From NCBI GenBank assembly GCA_019671135.1, contig JAHRHY010000001.1:434001-498000 (forward strand): DNA of 64,000 bases, in the 5' to 3' direction. The notes below the pieces were generated by a model. That model searched no databases. It had not been told where the DNA came from and saw only the letters and a list, made by a program, of their open reading frames with translations. Positions 44,701 through 57,095 of the stretch are shown piece after piece. The position numbers were made by a program, and so were the translations under genes. The stretch is from Linnemannia hyalina (lineage: Eukaryota; Mortierellomycota; Mortierellomycetes; Mortierellales; Mortierellaceae). Positions within the stretch are counted from its first letter, which is position 1, and every line of letters starts with the position of its first letter.

Positions 44701-45438
44701 GGCAAAATGATGGACTAGTGTTCTAGTACCGTGTAATGGACTCAGCTCTATGACACCCTCTTCCATTCATATTTTGGTGCGAAATGCTAAAAATAACATA
44801 TGGCCGTTGCGTTCTCATAAGCAAAGACATGAATCAATCTCAGCTGTGGACCTTGTTTGATCGTAGGCCATGCACCGATCTTCACTTCTCGCACACACAA
44901 CACACAGCAGACACAGACGATGAGCCAAAAGCTTGTATGATTGCGATCGGGGAGAGAGAGAGAGAGAGAGAGAAAGAGGGAGAGAGAACGGGTTATGAAT
45001 GAAAGTGTATGACGCGAACGGACGCATGCTTGTTGACGCTTATTGTGCAATGCTTCAACGACTGCGGCCTTTTTACTGCCCTCGTGGGAGATATTTTTAT
45101 CTATACTCGTGCGACACTGGTGAGGAATAACCCTCCTTTCACCGTATGACATGCATCAAACCGAATTAGGCAGAGAACAAAAAAGGGAGGAGCGAAAGGC
45201 ATCGATCGTCATTTGTCATTCTGTGGTCGGCTGCACCACTTCTTTTTTCTCCTTTGCCAAGCAATGCGGTCAGGCGGTCATGAGATTCAGCCCCCTTGCC
45301 ATTATTTAAATACGCCCCTCCCTACCTTTTCTGCTTTTTTTTTGTCTTGCACTTTCAACTCTACAACAACTTCACTCACACATCAAACGAAAACATATCA
45401 CACATCAAACGAAACATATCACACAAACAAGCAAAAGG
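41758..45438. other. Long intergenic region between TPT transporter and penta-EF-hand gene
   Basis: About 3.7 kb in which I find no supported gene. It serves as upstream region of both flanking genes (transporter minus, EF-hand plus). It contains a cluster of GTTCCTGAGG-type direct repeats and a GTGATCAGCGATCAC palindrome at 42855-42990, a CCATA microsatellite at 44308-44332, and a (GA)n run at 44950-44974. Minus-strand frames at 42048-42590 and 43250-43582 are composed of Ser/Leu/Phe from CT-rich complement and match nothing. Confidence 0.5.
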
Positions 45439-46826
45439 ATGAACATGGCCAGTCAGACATACAACCCCTCCTTCAACCAGGGATACAACAAACCACTCCC
45501 CAGAGTCAGCCCCCAACAGCAGCACAACCAGCTCCAACACCAGTACCAACCACAGCAACAACAACAATACCAACAACCAGGACAATACCCGGGCCAATAT
45601 AACCACCACGCGCAGTACCAGCAGGGATCCCCTGGTGAACAGCAGCGTCAACAGAAACAATACCAGCAATACCAGCAAGTACAACAGCAACAGCAGCAAC
45701 AGCAGCAGGACAGTCGTCGGACAAGTGGAGGAAGCCAGCAGACGGCGGCGGTTCAGAGCTCGCTCATGGCTTGGTTTGATGCTGTTGATACCGACCATTC
45801 TGGTACTCTCTCGTGCGAGGAACTTCAGCGGGCTTTGATGAATGGTAAACAAGCAAGGAACATACACTTCGCCAATAATGTGCTCGATTTGTACTTTGTG
45901 ATTGTCATTTGACGAAATGAGCGAAAAAAATAATTGTGCATCTGACTAAAAATTGTCTCCTCCTTTTTCTTCTTTCTACTTTCTACTTTCGTTCGGGATG
46001 TTACCAAAATTAGGCGACTGGACACCTTTCAATGGTAAGGAACATGAGTACATCAGATGATGATGATCTCTGACTCAGACAGGCAGTCGTGTGGGTGAAT
46101 AAGGAATGCACGCACCGAGGCGCAGCTTTATTTCGGAAGTCGAGTCCAATGCGGTCATTGTGTCTTGAAATCTAAAACGAAAAAAAAAAAAAAAAAAACT
46201 TTGCCTCAATTCTCAAAACACATCTCATGCGCTCTACGCGAAGACACAAACCCAAGGCTGAAGTAATCATACTAACCCCACTCCGTTTCCCTCCCTCATA
46301 CAATAGTCGAAACGGTCCGTATGATGATGAATATGTTCGACCGAGACAACGACGGAACAATCTCCTTCAATGAATTCATCGGCCTCTGGAACTACATCGA
46401 GAAGTGGAAGCAATGTTTTCAAGCCTACGACCTCGACGGCTCCGGAACCATCGACTCCATGGAGTTACAAAAGGCCCTTCAAGGATTCGGTTACAACCTT
46501 TCGGAGGCCATTGTCCAATTGATTGTGACAAAGTACGATGTGAGAGGGCAGGGCGATATCAGTTTTGATAACTTTGTGCAGTCGTGTGTCACCATCCAGA
46601 CGTTGACGAGTGCGTTCCGGAGGATCGATGTTGCGGGCACGGGCGTTGTCACCATGACCTATGAGCAGGTACGAATAGAGGGCTGCAGCGAGTTCTGACT
46701 TGTACAAACTGGGCTATTAGTGTGTGCTGAAATTCATTGCAATTTGGTGCTAACACAACCTTTCCATTCTTTTTTCCGGTCTTATCTCTTTCTTAGTTCC
46801 TTGGCTTGGTCATTAACAACCGGTGA
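45439..46826 (+). CDS. PEF1: Penta-EF-hand calcium-binding protein (ALG-2/PDCD6/Pef1 type)
   Basis: Ca2+-dependent dimeric adaptor; relatives act in ER-exit-site and ESCRT/alkaline-pH signalling and polar growth. Exons 45439-45844, 46014-46034 (21 nt), 46307-46668 and 46797-46826 give 272 residues. Residues 1-105 are Gln/Tyr/Pro-rich, as in yeast Pef1. EF1 (about 113-125, DTDHSGTLSCEE), EF2 (DRDNDGTISFNE) and EF3 (DLDGSGTIDSME) have complete Ca2+ loops. EF4 (DVRGQGDISFDN) and EF5 (DVAGTGVVTMTY) are altered; EF5 normally serves dimerisation. The C-terminus FLGLVINNR is typical. A TATA-like TATTTAAATA lies about 130 bases upstream. The gene converges on the D-amino-acid oxidase gene. Confidence 0.93.
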
Positions 46827-47023
46827 AAATAACGGCTGAACCAAAAAAAACCCCCACCTATGAGGACTTCTCAGCCCAAAAAAAATGGAAGATCACCACC
46901 CCTACAACGACCTGCCCGCCTGCCCGTAGCTCAAAACTTAGGCCGGATCTATCCTTTGCCTTTCTGCGCACTCTCCCTCCTCTCTCTACTTGTACAATAG
47001 TCCACACATCTACCCAGCGCACC

Positions 47024-47029
47024 AATAAA
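47024..47029 (+). terminator. Poly(A) signal AATAAA of the penta-EF-hand gene
   Basis: Canonical hexamer in ACCAATAAACATG, 198 bases after the stop codon. Confidence 0.5.
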
Positions 47030-47051
47030 CATGTCAATGTTTTTTTTGTAT

Positions 47052-47062
47052 TTTATTTTATT
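47052..47062 (-). terminator. Poly(A) signals (two overlapping AATAAA) of the DAO gene
   Basis: On the minus strand AATAAAATAAAA reads two overlapping signals about 75-85 bases after the DAO stop. They face the plus-strand signal at 47024 across 22 bases. Confidence 0.45.
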
Positions 47063-47135
47063 TTTCTATTTTCTAATACATAATGGTCGTACTGTCAGCT
47101 GTATGTTGAACTAGATGATGGTGTCTACTTTTTTT

Positions 47136-49120
47136 TTACAGCCTGGCGAATTCGATGGGCAGATCGTCTACGGTCTCCCTTTCCGCCTTTTGGATAAGTT
47201 CAATTGTATCCTGTGCTGTTCCCCAGCTCGATTGGTAACCTAGATATGAAGGGTTAGATGGGAGTAAAGGATGAGGTTGGTTAATAGGGTGTTCAAGAGT
47301 AGCGACAGAGCATTCCTGCAAACACCACCAGAGCATGAAAAATACCAGCGCCTCCATGGCCATAGTTGTGGGCGATAAGAACATGCTGTCCCGTTCCCGT
47401 GCCTAAGAACATTCAGGGAAGTAACAACATAACCTGTTAGTATTTCTTTGCTCTACTTGCTCAATCAACATCTATGTTCCAGGTCGCTGTGACTTCTTCG
47501 TCTTCCTATGTCCTTGTATCTCAACTTACGTCCATGCTCGACCTCAACGCGCACGCCACCAAGCCGCGAGGGTCGGAACCCAACCTTCTGATCCACGATG
47601 TCGAACTTGGAAAGGAGGTCTGGGCTGGAGGCGTAGGCATCGGAGGATCCAGGGCTGAGGATCTTGGGGTACCGGTCAAGGATTGTCTTGAGGATGTGTG
47701 TTGTCTTTGTCCCGCTTACTGACTCGTTGCTACAAAGGGTCGACATGGAAGCAAGTGGGTGGGTTAGTCTCGAAACTCGCGCTGTAATTTACTTGATGCT
47801 CAGGATGTTGTGCGGTTCGTCACTCTTTTCGTTTTGGTTGACTTGACTTACTTTTGGTACGCCTCGTGGGATCCTCCGAGGACCACGTCGCCGTTCGACC
47901 GTGGGATGACATACATGATCGACCCAGACTTGGCTATTCCATACCCACAACAACAACCAAAAACATATGGTCAGTTTTCATCCAGACGACAACTCCCAAC
48001 AATAAGAATATCCATGGTCCATGGCTCCAGAAAACTTACAGATCCAGGTAACAGTCTCACGGATCCACGTAGCGCGTATAACAGCTGTCTGTCCACGGGT
48101 CTGGAAATTCCTCAAATCATTCACGCCTCCTAGGTGCCTTGCCTGGAATCCCGTACAGTTGACAATAATCTTGACCGGTCGAGGTTTAGTCCCGACCCAG
48201 AGCGCCGCCTCAGTAACATGTGACAACTTGCGGTGTTGAACATGTCCTCCTGCTTTCTTAAACTGGTGGAGGAGGAACTTGAGATAGATGCCTGGGGTGA
48301 TGACGGGGGTCTTGTAGGAGTAGGCGATTGGGAAGGCTGCGTTTGTCGAAGGGATCTTCTTGAACTAGACGAGCGAGAAGTTCAAAAGGAGAGGAAACGT
48401 CAGTGCCCATCTTACTTGACCTTGTGCGAGAAAAAGCGTCGATTGCCAGATCCTGTGTTGATATGTAAGTCTTCGTCCTTACGTCGTCAACGACCTTGGA
48501 CCACCATGGATCCCGACCCTCATGTCCCGTAGGATTGAAGTCAAAATAGTCGATCGCATCCCGGATATTAACACCCGATTCTGGGTCCTTGGCCAGTTCT
48601 TGGAACGTCCTGTACGACACCGTGTCATACCCTAAACCATTTACCAGCACACAAAGAAAAAAAAATCGAGTTAGTCAAACCCAACATGTAAAAATACCCA
48701 TAACACTTTTGTGACACATACAGAGTCACCTCTCCTCGCAAATTTTCGCACGCAGAAAACGAAAGGACAGCGTACCTTTGGCCCGCTCGTCGTCTTCGTC
48801 ACACATCGACCGCCAGTGGGCACCAGCTTTTGGGGACGCATAGTCTGGACGGGGCTTGTCCTCCCACGGGAACTCGTCCGAGATAATCGTGACGTCTATG
48901 GAGGGTTGAAGAAAAAAAGAGGAGTGTCAATTGCTGTGTCTGGAGTTCGGGCACTTTTGGGCGGAGAAAATAATGCGACACAGTTCAGTTCCGAACGGAC
49001 AAAAGTCACTTTACCATAGTGGTTGCACTGGAGGAGGAGTGCAGTGGTGAGACCGACGACACCAGCTCCAAGAACTGCCACAAGGGGTCTTTCGTGTTTG
49101 TGATGAGTGTGGTTGGTCAT
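47136..49120 (-). CDS. DAO: D-amino-acid oxidase (FAD-dependent), 8 exons
   Basis: Peroxisomal flavoenzyme oxidising D-amino acids to 2-oxo acids, ammonia and H2O2. Minus exons 49120-49015, 48895-48776, 48631-48483, 48364-48040, 47933-47852, 47729-47530, 47402-47346 and 47239-47136 give 380 residues, slightly longer than typical. The Rossmann start is VLGAGVVGLTTALLL (about 16-30). Then come DVTIISDEFPWE, SPKAGAHWRSM, NCTGFQARHLGG, RGQTAVI, MYVIPRSNGDVVLGG (substrate-carboxylate Arg) and the family signature LIAHNYGHGGAGYQSSWG near the C-terminus. The protein ends in ARL, a conservative variant of the peroxisomal SKL signal. All active-site segments are present. Several exons are short (57-120 nt). 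Confidence 0.93.
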
Positions 49121-52100
49121 TCTGTTGAAAGTGGGTTGAATGAGGAAACGAAGAGATGGAGACGAACTTTTTTCTCTCTCTCGTTCGTTGGTCTGTGGAG
49201 CGAGTAAAGGTCTTGTGACTCGTTCCTGGAAGGGTTGATTTTCATTCGTCAGTAGTCCCTCAATACCTTGAACCTTTTCTCGCTTTCCATTTTTTTTGGT
49301 GCTTCTTCGCGTTTCATTTTTCGTTTTCAAGCCGAATTGGGATATGTTGTGGCTCCTTTATTCTTTGTTGAAATGGGAACGCTCGCCTTTGGTTGTTATC
49401 CGATCACATTTTGCCTTCGTCTCTTCTTTCGTTTGCTTCGATAGCCAGTATCTCGATATGTGCCCCTGATTGAAGATATACTCACTCCTCCAATAACTTG
49501 GCGGCACTTGACATGGTAGGATCAAGATAACCAATGAACTGGAAACAAGCTGTTTGACATCTCATAATTTTTCCGCATAGGATTCCTTTTCCTAACGCGA
49601 CCAGCAGAGCGCTGCCTAGTCTGCGTGCAGTATCTTGGATATGCGATGGCGGAGTTCATCTTTGATTGTTCGAACACATAACCTTCAAACCTGCGATAGA
49701 TCATCTTCACTGACATCAGCGTTTGGCCCCAGAAAACATGTATGACTTTTCTATACTTGAATTACCATCGACCCGATGGCGATGGCATAAGAAGATGTTT
49801 GGAGTAAGCTCGATGTTCAAGGATTCGATGTGGTTCTTGGTCTGTTCTTTTAATGAAACCTTCTTTTTCGGTTGGCTGTGATTCCATCAATTCTTCGCCA
49901 TGGCTATTGTACTCTTTCAGAAGTCAACAAACGATGCAGCCATTCCATCGCGGTGCTGACCATAAGTAGTAATGAAGGAATGGAGACGATATCAGCCAGG
50001 TTTTGTCTTAGATCATTCCATCATTCGAACGTAGGAGACAACACGCATTATTGGGTAGTGACATATGTAGTAGAATGGTTCTACTTGTGGATCATCCTGC
50101 ACCCACGGTACATTCGCGTGAATAAAGGTTGGCCATTTGTTGACAGGAACGCTCTTTACGGTTTCTTAGGCAGCACGAGGTGAGTACTTGGCTTAAACCC
50201 TTCTACTATAACATGCGTGTTGCAGGATATGAGGCTAGTAATCTTGTCCTTTTGCCGCATACTTGGCCGTAATTATTGTAGGTATCACTACTATTGAAAT
50301 AACTTCTCAGGTACACGATCGTTTCTCCAACCAATAAATCGGGTTTGAAAGAAAAAGCGTGTCTTGTGAACATAACCCTCCTTGATCTGACAACCAGCAC
50401 CATTTTTTTTTAATTCTCGGCGATTTGTAATGATAGGGACAAACTCAGGATTTATATTCTAACGTCTTGCATGTTTATGGTTGTGCCCCTCTCTCCTTTC
50501 TATCGTATCAAAGCTGCTGGCGGACAAAAGTTGAAAAAGTAGCCAGCGAGTTAACAGTGAAGGCTTCGTTTCATCAGACACGGGGCATTCAGCCGTCAAA
50601 CAAAGTTTTAACCTGGAGGCTCCTATGTCTAGTGACCCTCTCTAGTTTTTGTTCATTTTTCTAGCTTTTGCTTTCTCCAACACACCGTCCAAGGCGATCG
50701 ATTATGGCAGTGAAGGGACACTCCTTGTCCTTCTTTTTCCTTTCCCGAGCGCGCATTTTTTTTTCCCCAAGCTGGAGCTGGAGGATCTCACGCGTGGAAG
50801 TTGGCGTGGCCCTGTTAGCTTTTGATTGAATGAAAAAAATATCACCGATCCAGTTGCCCTTGTAGCCTTTGACTTGTACACTTATATTTTTCACCTAACG
50901 AATCTTCTATTAGAACTTTCTCGTCTTCTATGTTTTGTTCTTCACAGTTAGATAAGCGTCTGGCTTCAATTGGCTTTCAAAGATACACGCTTGGCAGGTC
51001 GGTATTCCACCGTCATGATTGTTAATTTCATGATCATAAACCTACTGCGATACAACGGGCGAAGTTTGATGCATTCTCGTGCATTGTATGATCTTGGTCG
51101 ATCCCATCTGATCGGATGGATGCCTTCTGCAGTCAAGCCGGGGTTATTCGGGGTTATCACACTGTCGTCATGGATTCGACTACCTCTAGGTGCACATCCA
51201 TTTTTTTTCAGATCACCTTGCACATGGATCAAGCTGCCAAAAAAGATGAGCCTTTTAACATCGTTTATAATAGTTCACATCGTGCCGATCCTTCCTTGTC
51301 TTCATTATATTTCAATGTCTATGCACATTAGGCTGGCATGTACAACTCACTCGCAACGGCCGGTTTAGAGTGTTTTTTCTTTCTTGGCTATACAGGCAGT
51401 CATCAAAACGCGTAATAGGGTCAGCCGAGCACAGCAACGTTTTTTTTGGTTGTGAGGTGACATGATGTGGGGCGATATGAGGTTTGTTTGCTATGGTCGT
51501 TCTCACTTGTTACTGCTTGTGTGTATTTATTTTTTTTGTTTTCTACTGCAATGTCGTTTTTTGAGGTATCGACATGTTGTTGTTTTTTTGGTACGCAGCT
51601 CGCGGATATATTTCTGGAGTCGTTGTCGTCCCTCTTTTGTTGAGAAGCACATTTTTTTTTACTGAGATCTGCCAAGCAACAGAAACGGTTTGTTTTTCAC
51701 TTGGTAACTCGTCGATTATTTGTTGGATGTTTCTCTTTTCCATGTTGACAGCTGCCACCTTGGTCAATGGGTGAATGGCTACGAATAGTCGTAGTTGAGG
51801 TCGTCCATTTTCTGTGAGCGTAAAAGAAATGCAAGATGGCAGATGCCGGAAGGAGGAGTGCGCTGAGAAAAAGTAAGAAATATGATCCTTGTTTTCTGCC
51901 CTCTTTTGGGAGTTGTAGCAAGGGGCGTACACATGGGGAACTTGAAAGATCAGTACAATGATGGTTGCGAGCATGCCCCATGATCATCCTCCCAAAAAAA
52001 AATAGTTTGATAGGCCCTCATGGTCCTCGATCCTGGTTTAAGTACATCTAAAAAAGAGCGGTCGGTGGGAGTGTATGAAAAAACGAATGCTAATAAGATT

Positions 52101-52198
52101 TCCCTCATGATCCCTCCATTTCGAATAAGCCCATCCTTGTTCACAAAAGCTAATTTTTCACGCGTCGAAATTTTTTTTGGCGGCAAAGGTTTCGTGTT
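49121..52198. other. 3.1-kb intergenic region, AT-rich, no supported gene
   Basis: Upstream region of DAO and 3' flank of APC5. Base composition is more AT-rich than the flanking genes. Frames up to 143 codons (for example 50970-51368 plus and 51543-51974 minus) lack any domain, start context or CT-rich leader. No RNA gene recognised. Confidence 0.5.
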
Positions 52199-55100
52199 TT
52201 ATTCACTCCCAAACCTTCGCCTCTTCTGCTGGCTGGGCCCAGGGGTGGCATTCTTATCAACGAGCTCTGGACTCATGATCTCGTCCAACGCGCACTCGCG
52301 CACTCCATCCACGCTCCCTTTACCATCACTATCACCAGTACCATCACTATCGCCAGTACCGTCGCTACCACCAGTACCGTCACTGGCACCCTCCACAGGA
52401 GACTGAACAATATATGTGGCGACTCCCTCATCCACTTGCGTTGGACCAACCTCATCCATGGCCTCTTCGCGATGCCGCGGTAGTACAGGCTCTCGCTCAG
52501 CGCGAGCAGTCCACTGCCAGAGTTGACTGGATGTCCGTTTTAACCCTCCACTCCATTGGCTCGACCCACTCCGTCCGAGACCCCCTCCATCCGAAGCACC
52601 CAACAGTCCCGAAGCAGCCCGGCTGAGCCCACCACCACCACCTCCTGCAAGCAAGTTACTGCTACTCGGCGCTCTCGGCACAGAGTCAGCAGCATTTTTG
52701 GGTTCATTTGCCCGCAAAAGCCCATCGAATGCGTCGCGAGTATAATAGTAAGAGAACCAGCTTGGTGCACGCTCATTCTGAGCCGCCGTGAGCTTCAGAC
52801 TGGCTGTCTTGAACTCTGTCAGGGATGTTTCTACATCATCGTCCTGCCTTAGCTCCCGATACACCCTCGTCTGAAAGTACAACACCTGCGCCACATCCTT
52901 CACCGAGTCGATTTGTCGGTAACCTATCAATGCAAACCAAACTCACGTCACGTTAGTACTTGAAGAGATTACATTATATTGTGCTTGAACCCTCCTCATG
53001 TGCACGACATTCATGCGTACCATGTAGAGCATGCTTTAGTAGTACAATGACTTCGTGGAGTCCGCGGCGACGATCTGAAGATGAAGACGACTTTTTTCGA
53101 TGTACGCAAGCAAGGAGGCATTTTGCGCTCTGAAAGTAAGCGAGCGCCTGCACAAACATGTCTCCTTGGTTCAGGGCCTATTATGATGAGTTAAATGGGG
53201 CGTGGTTATTAGTCCCCATTTACAAGTACGTCATCCAAAATGGAACAAAAACCTCAATCGCTAGTTTACCATGCTCATAATACTGTCAACCAGATCTTTC
53301 GCATGTTGAACATTATCCAGATACAAGAGAACTTCTGCTAAGCGCAACTTGACAAGGAGTAACAACGGTCTCTGAAAACTGTCCTCACTGAGCGTGGCCG
53401 CTGTCAGCAAGAGTGGCACTGCCGAGATGGCGCTTTCAGATTCCTATAGACGAAAGACTTCATGTTAGCCTGAGGAAGAGATGATACAAAGGACACACCC
53501 TGAAAAGGAGCGAGCTTACCATGAAGACTTCAGCGAGTGCAAGCAGGTACATTATGGTAAACTTGTGGGCGCCAGACCACTGGTTTTGCTGGAGGATAGC
53601 TAGCCCTTCCGAGAGCTGATTTACACCCGATTGGCGTTGACCCACCAATACACTCAAAAGCGCGTTCTGCATCAGAATGTCGAGTTGAAGTTCCAGACTC
53701 GTATCGTCCAGCTGAGCGTCCTGCGACGCACCGGCTCCATTTGCATTTCCAGTCCCTCCACTACCACCGCCACCATTCTCAAAGCTGCCGTTACCAGGAG
53801 AGTCCATGTTCTTGTTGGCACTCCTGTTGGATGAGCTAAGTCGCGGTGTATTTAAAAGTGTGCTGCCAAGCTGTTGGTTCCAGATCTCTGCATTGCGAAG
53901 GTTGTTGGACGACATAGCTTTCCTCTGGAGAAGCTGAACAAGGGTCTGTACCCACGGAGCCGCCTTCAAAGTGTTCGATGGAAACTTGGTCTTTGCTTGC
54001 TCGATCACTCTGAGCGCCTCCTCAAAATAACCGTTGAGTGTCAACTAAGCCATACAAATGCCGGAGGTTTGGTTAGTAACTTTTTGTCACTCATACCAAC
54101 AAGTCAAACCATGCCTGATAAAGTGTCACTTACGTCAGATGCATGCTTGGTGTAACCAGATGTAGCATCGCTCATATCGACATCACTTGGCCGGTATTTG
54201 AGTTGCAGCTGGGAGTAGAGGGACGACAGTGGATGGTTTCCTACGCGATGACAGAGACAAAAACATGTTAGCAGTGCTTTTGGTAAAGAGTCTTTCGACG
54301 TTTCGAAGAGATGTTCTACTTACCATAGGCACCCCATATCTTGGACTGGAACAGGTTCACTACCCCCCCGACTCCTTCTAGTGAGTGCCGCATATTGATA
54401 GATGATGCTTTGACAAGGGACTCCAGCGCTCTCGGCGTCGACTCTCCTTGCTAGCGTCAAAAGAAGAGCATACAATAGACGTCAGAAAGCGTGATTCTAA
54501 AGGGTTTCTTGTCACTTTGAGCCGCTGATTAGTTTGTAAAGTGAGTTTTACCAACTGCTTGGCGTTGTTCAGCTCATTGAGCGAGGTCAAGTAGTGTGAT
54601 GACTGTTCATCCATTTCTCCTGCAAGTTCTGCCAGCATTTGAGCCTTGTTCATGTCCGATCCGGTTCCAGGCATTGTTCTTGTCAGTCGATTCAGCCAAC
54701 TATTGTGAACGGGGTAGAGAGTGAAAAGGCGTTAGTTTTTAGTTGAACGGTCAAATGTAGCTTCTATGTGGCGAGAATGAAACAACCCTCTGTAACTTAC
54801 TTTGACGCGTAGCTTAGACACTCTTGATCCAATTGACTTCTAGCCATTTCAATCGTCTCCTCAAGCGCCTATGAACATTGGTAATGACAAGAGAGTCAGA
54901 GAGTATCTCACTACGCCAAACAACAATGCTGTTAGGATATTCCTACATTCAAAGCGGTGGGCTGAAGTACTTACAACGAGAGCCTGATCGTAATTGGAGA
55001 AGCGGGCGTGCAGCATGGCTAGGTTCAGAAGCGCGTACTGATACAGCACCTGGTCCTGCATTGAGATGCAGTAGTCAAAAAACCGGTACAGACTTTGAAT

Positions 55101-56628
55101 CGCAATCTCGTAATCTCCCATCTGTTGGGCATGTAGACATCTAATCATATCCATTGACAAATAATTTGATCCGCACTTGTTAGCACACGATCCAAGACTC
55201 GAAGGGACTATGATAGCAGTTATAGCGACGCAAATATCAAGTGAAACGTACGTGATGTAGTGTGTCTTGGCAAGTGCGGGCATTCTCGACTGTATTTCAT
55301 AGACATGAGCCAATAACTCATCGGGTATACTTGCTTGGCCAGGATCTATGTGTAGGAGTTACAATGTAACCATTTCTAGTCAGTTGACGAGCACTTTCAT
55401 ACAACTGAATCGGAAAGTAAGCAGCCTCTCCTGAACGTGGTCGCATACCAGAGAGTTTGTCGGTTTGTGTATCGAGATACTTTTCAACGTCAAAGATCGA
55501 CATGAGCACCGAACCTCCTGGGGACTGTGAATTCCGCCTACGGTCGGTTGGTGAAGGCACTGTTGGTCGATCCAGCGCAGAGCTATACATCTCCAGAGCC
55601 GTGTAGCACTTGCACACCTCCTCGAAACTGAGTTTCCTGAACTCGATCCTGGCCTTTCGCACATAGAGACCCAGCACACTTGATGGTTCCTAATAATGAA
55701 ACCAGACCCCTGTTAGTTCACAATTTCCACTTGATCTTTCCATAGTCTTCGTGTCCTTGACTTGTATGACAATGTGTGCTCCCATACCAGCAATATTCGT
55801 GTGTCGTTTTCAACCTATGAAAAGTAGTGTCGAATGGAGTCAGGTTAGTCCTCCTCGTACAGGCCAGAGAACAGCGCTTCCCAGATATCACTCCTGTCGC
55901 CATGTCTGGCACTTACTACAATCGCATTAGGGTTAGGGTCGTGAATGAGGTCCGCAAGGCCAATCTCTCGACCTGATTCCTCCATGGGGTCATCCATGGG
56001 ATCGTGCTCCAGCTTGTACATGAAGAACTCGCTGAGGTGATGGGGACTCTTGATCCTTTTGAGCTATTGTATATGTCGATCAGAAAGAAAAAAAATATAA
56101 GATACCAATATATCATAAGAAGATTCGCTTCGCTACATCGACAGGCTTTCAGTCAAGCGTACCGTGTTCTTGAGGTGGCTCCATACGATATCCCCTGCTT
56201 CACTCGAGACTCGACTTCCAAACTCATTTACATCGCGGTGCAGGTACTCTGAAGAATCCTGTGAATCAACAACGCGGAGGGATGGTGAGGAATGTGACCA
56301 ATAATAAGCTCACGAATATCGTGTCCGTCAAATCCATGCAAGGTACCTGAATGCAGTCCAAAAGAAAGAGAAGAAGTTGCTGAGCCGCATCAGGCGGACA
56401 CTGGTTGCGACAAAAGAATTCGACGAGGATAAGGACCGAGACTTTGTGAGGGGTCAAGTAAGGCACCGCATGAACTGGGTCTGGCACAAGTCGCCCTCCT
56501 GTTCTTTGGTCATTGAAGTTGTCGTCATAGTCCTCTGCGATTTCATCTGGGTCGGCGAAAGTCTGTGTCTGGGGTGGTCTCAGGGAGATGTCGGTTGCTG
56601 TCCTGGCGAATGCGCGTTTGCTGGTCAT
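52199..56628 (-). CDS. APC5: Anaphase-promoting complex subunit 5 (APC5), 15 exons
   Basis: Scaffold subunit of the APC/C ubiquitin ligase that drives metaphase-anaphase transition. Minus exons 56628-56347, 56258-56163, 56063-55917, 55814-55788 (27 nt), 55689-55449, 55345-55252, 55140-54975, 54868-54801, 54699-54552, 54450-54324, 54240-54134, 54044-53520, 53443-53270, 53177-53021, 52923-52199; total 1027 residues, all phases consistent. The N-terminal APC5 signature is YLTPHKVSVLILVEFFCRNQ and DAAQQLLLFLLDCIQ. VLGLYVRKARIEFRKLSFEE is the second family hallmark. TPR-like helices follow: YEIAIQSLYRFFDYCI, LLNLAMLHARFSNYDQALV, SHYLTSLNELNNAKQL, FQSKIWGAYGN, GYFEEALRVIEQAK, FTIMYLLALAEVFM. Extra length over human APC5 (about 755) comes from Gly/Ser/Asn inserts (about residue 580) and a disordered C-terminus with Ser-Asp-Gly-Thr-Gly repeats ending in a basic KRRRFGSE. 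Confidence 0.9.
52322..52382. repeat. 18-bp coding tandem repeat (Ser-Asp-Gly-Thr-Gly type) in APC5
   Basis: About three to four imperfect copies of an 18-base unit, read on the minus strand as GSDGTGDSDGTGDSDGKG near the C-terminus of APC5. Unit length is a multiple of three, so copy-number change would keep the frame. Confidence 0.8.
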
Positions 56629-57095
56629 GAATGGCGGGAACTAAAGGAAAGGAAGAGAGGGATGTCAAAGCAACAAAACGTGTGAGCGAGACAAGAGTGA
56701 ACAAATGGCCGAGGTGACTGTTGGCATGTTCACTTTTCTGTGATTGAAAATTGGTGGCAAAACAACCGCCTCCCTCTCTGTGGGCTTGCACTTACCCGTA
56801 TAAACGTCGTTTATGGAGAAGGAAAAACAGCAAAGCACTATGCTCTCGTGCTCTCGTAGTCTTTTGTCAGGCAGCCAAAACGGCGCCGTATGGCCTCCGT
56901 ACTATGGGTAAGCACGCCAACAACGGCGCCTGGTACTCCATGCGAGGTGAAATATGTGTGTCGAATGGTGGCTTGGCCGAACCTTTCACAAAAATAAAAA
57001 CTAAAAAGCTCAATGCTTGCCTTCTTCATTCATTGTCTTCACTCGCAAAGGAATCAACTCCCAGCTTGACAACCAGGAACACATCACCCACCGAC
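56629..57095. promoter_or_regulatory. Divergent promoter between APC5 and RPR2 genes
   Basis: The two start codons are 467 bases apart on opposite strands, with no other supported gene between them. Several AACAAAA and CTCGTAG-type motifs occur but no clear TATA box. Shared control is possible but not shown by any motif I can name. Confidence 0.5.

Larger units (their letters stand above)
46827..47135. other. Convergent 3' region of PEF and DAO genes
   Basis: Only 309 bases separate the two stop codons. AATAAA for the plus gene stands at 47024-47029 and reverse-strand AATAAA motifs for the minus gene at 47052-47062, so the two 3' untranslated ends probably meet or overlap. Confidence 0.6.

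Noticed and set aside
45376..45867. 163-codon minus-strand Leu/Val-rich frame
   Set aside because: Antisense of the Gln-rich first exon of the penta-EF-hand gene.
50970..51974. Frames of 132 and 143 codons in the DAO-APC5 spacer
   Set aside because: No domain, no leader composition, AT-rich background.
55346..55448. Read-through of the APC5 frame past 55449 (segment with AAYFPIQLYESARQ)
   Set aside because: A GTATGC donor, CTGAC branch point and CATAG acceptor define a 103-nt intron, and splicing restores SGDPGQASIPDELLAHVYE in frame.
55926..55937. TTAGGGTTAGGG, two telomere-type repeats
   Set aside because: It lies inside a conserved APC5 exon (coding Pro-Asn-Pro-Asn); two units in coding DNA are chance.
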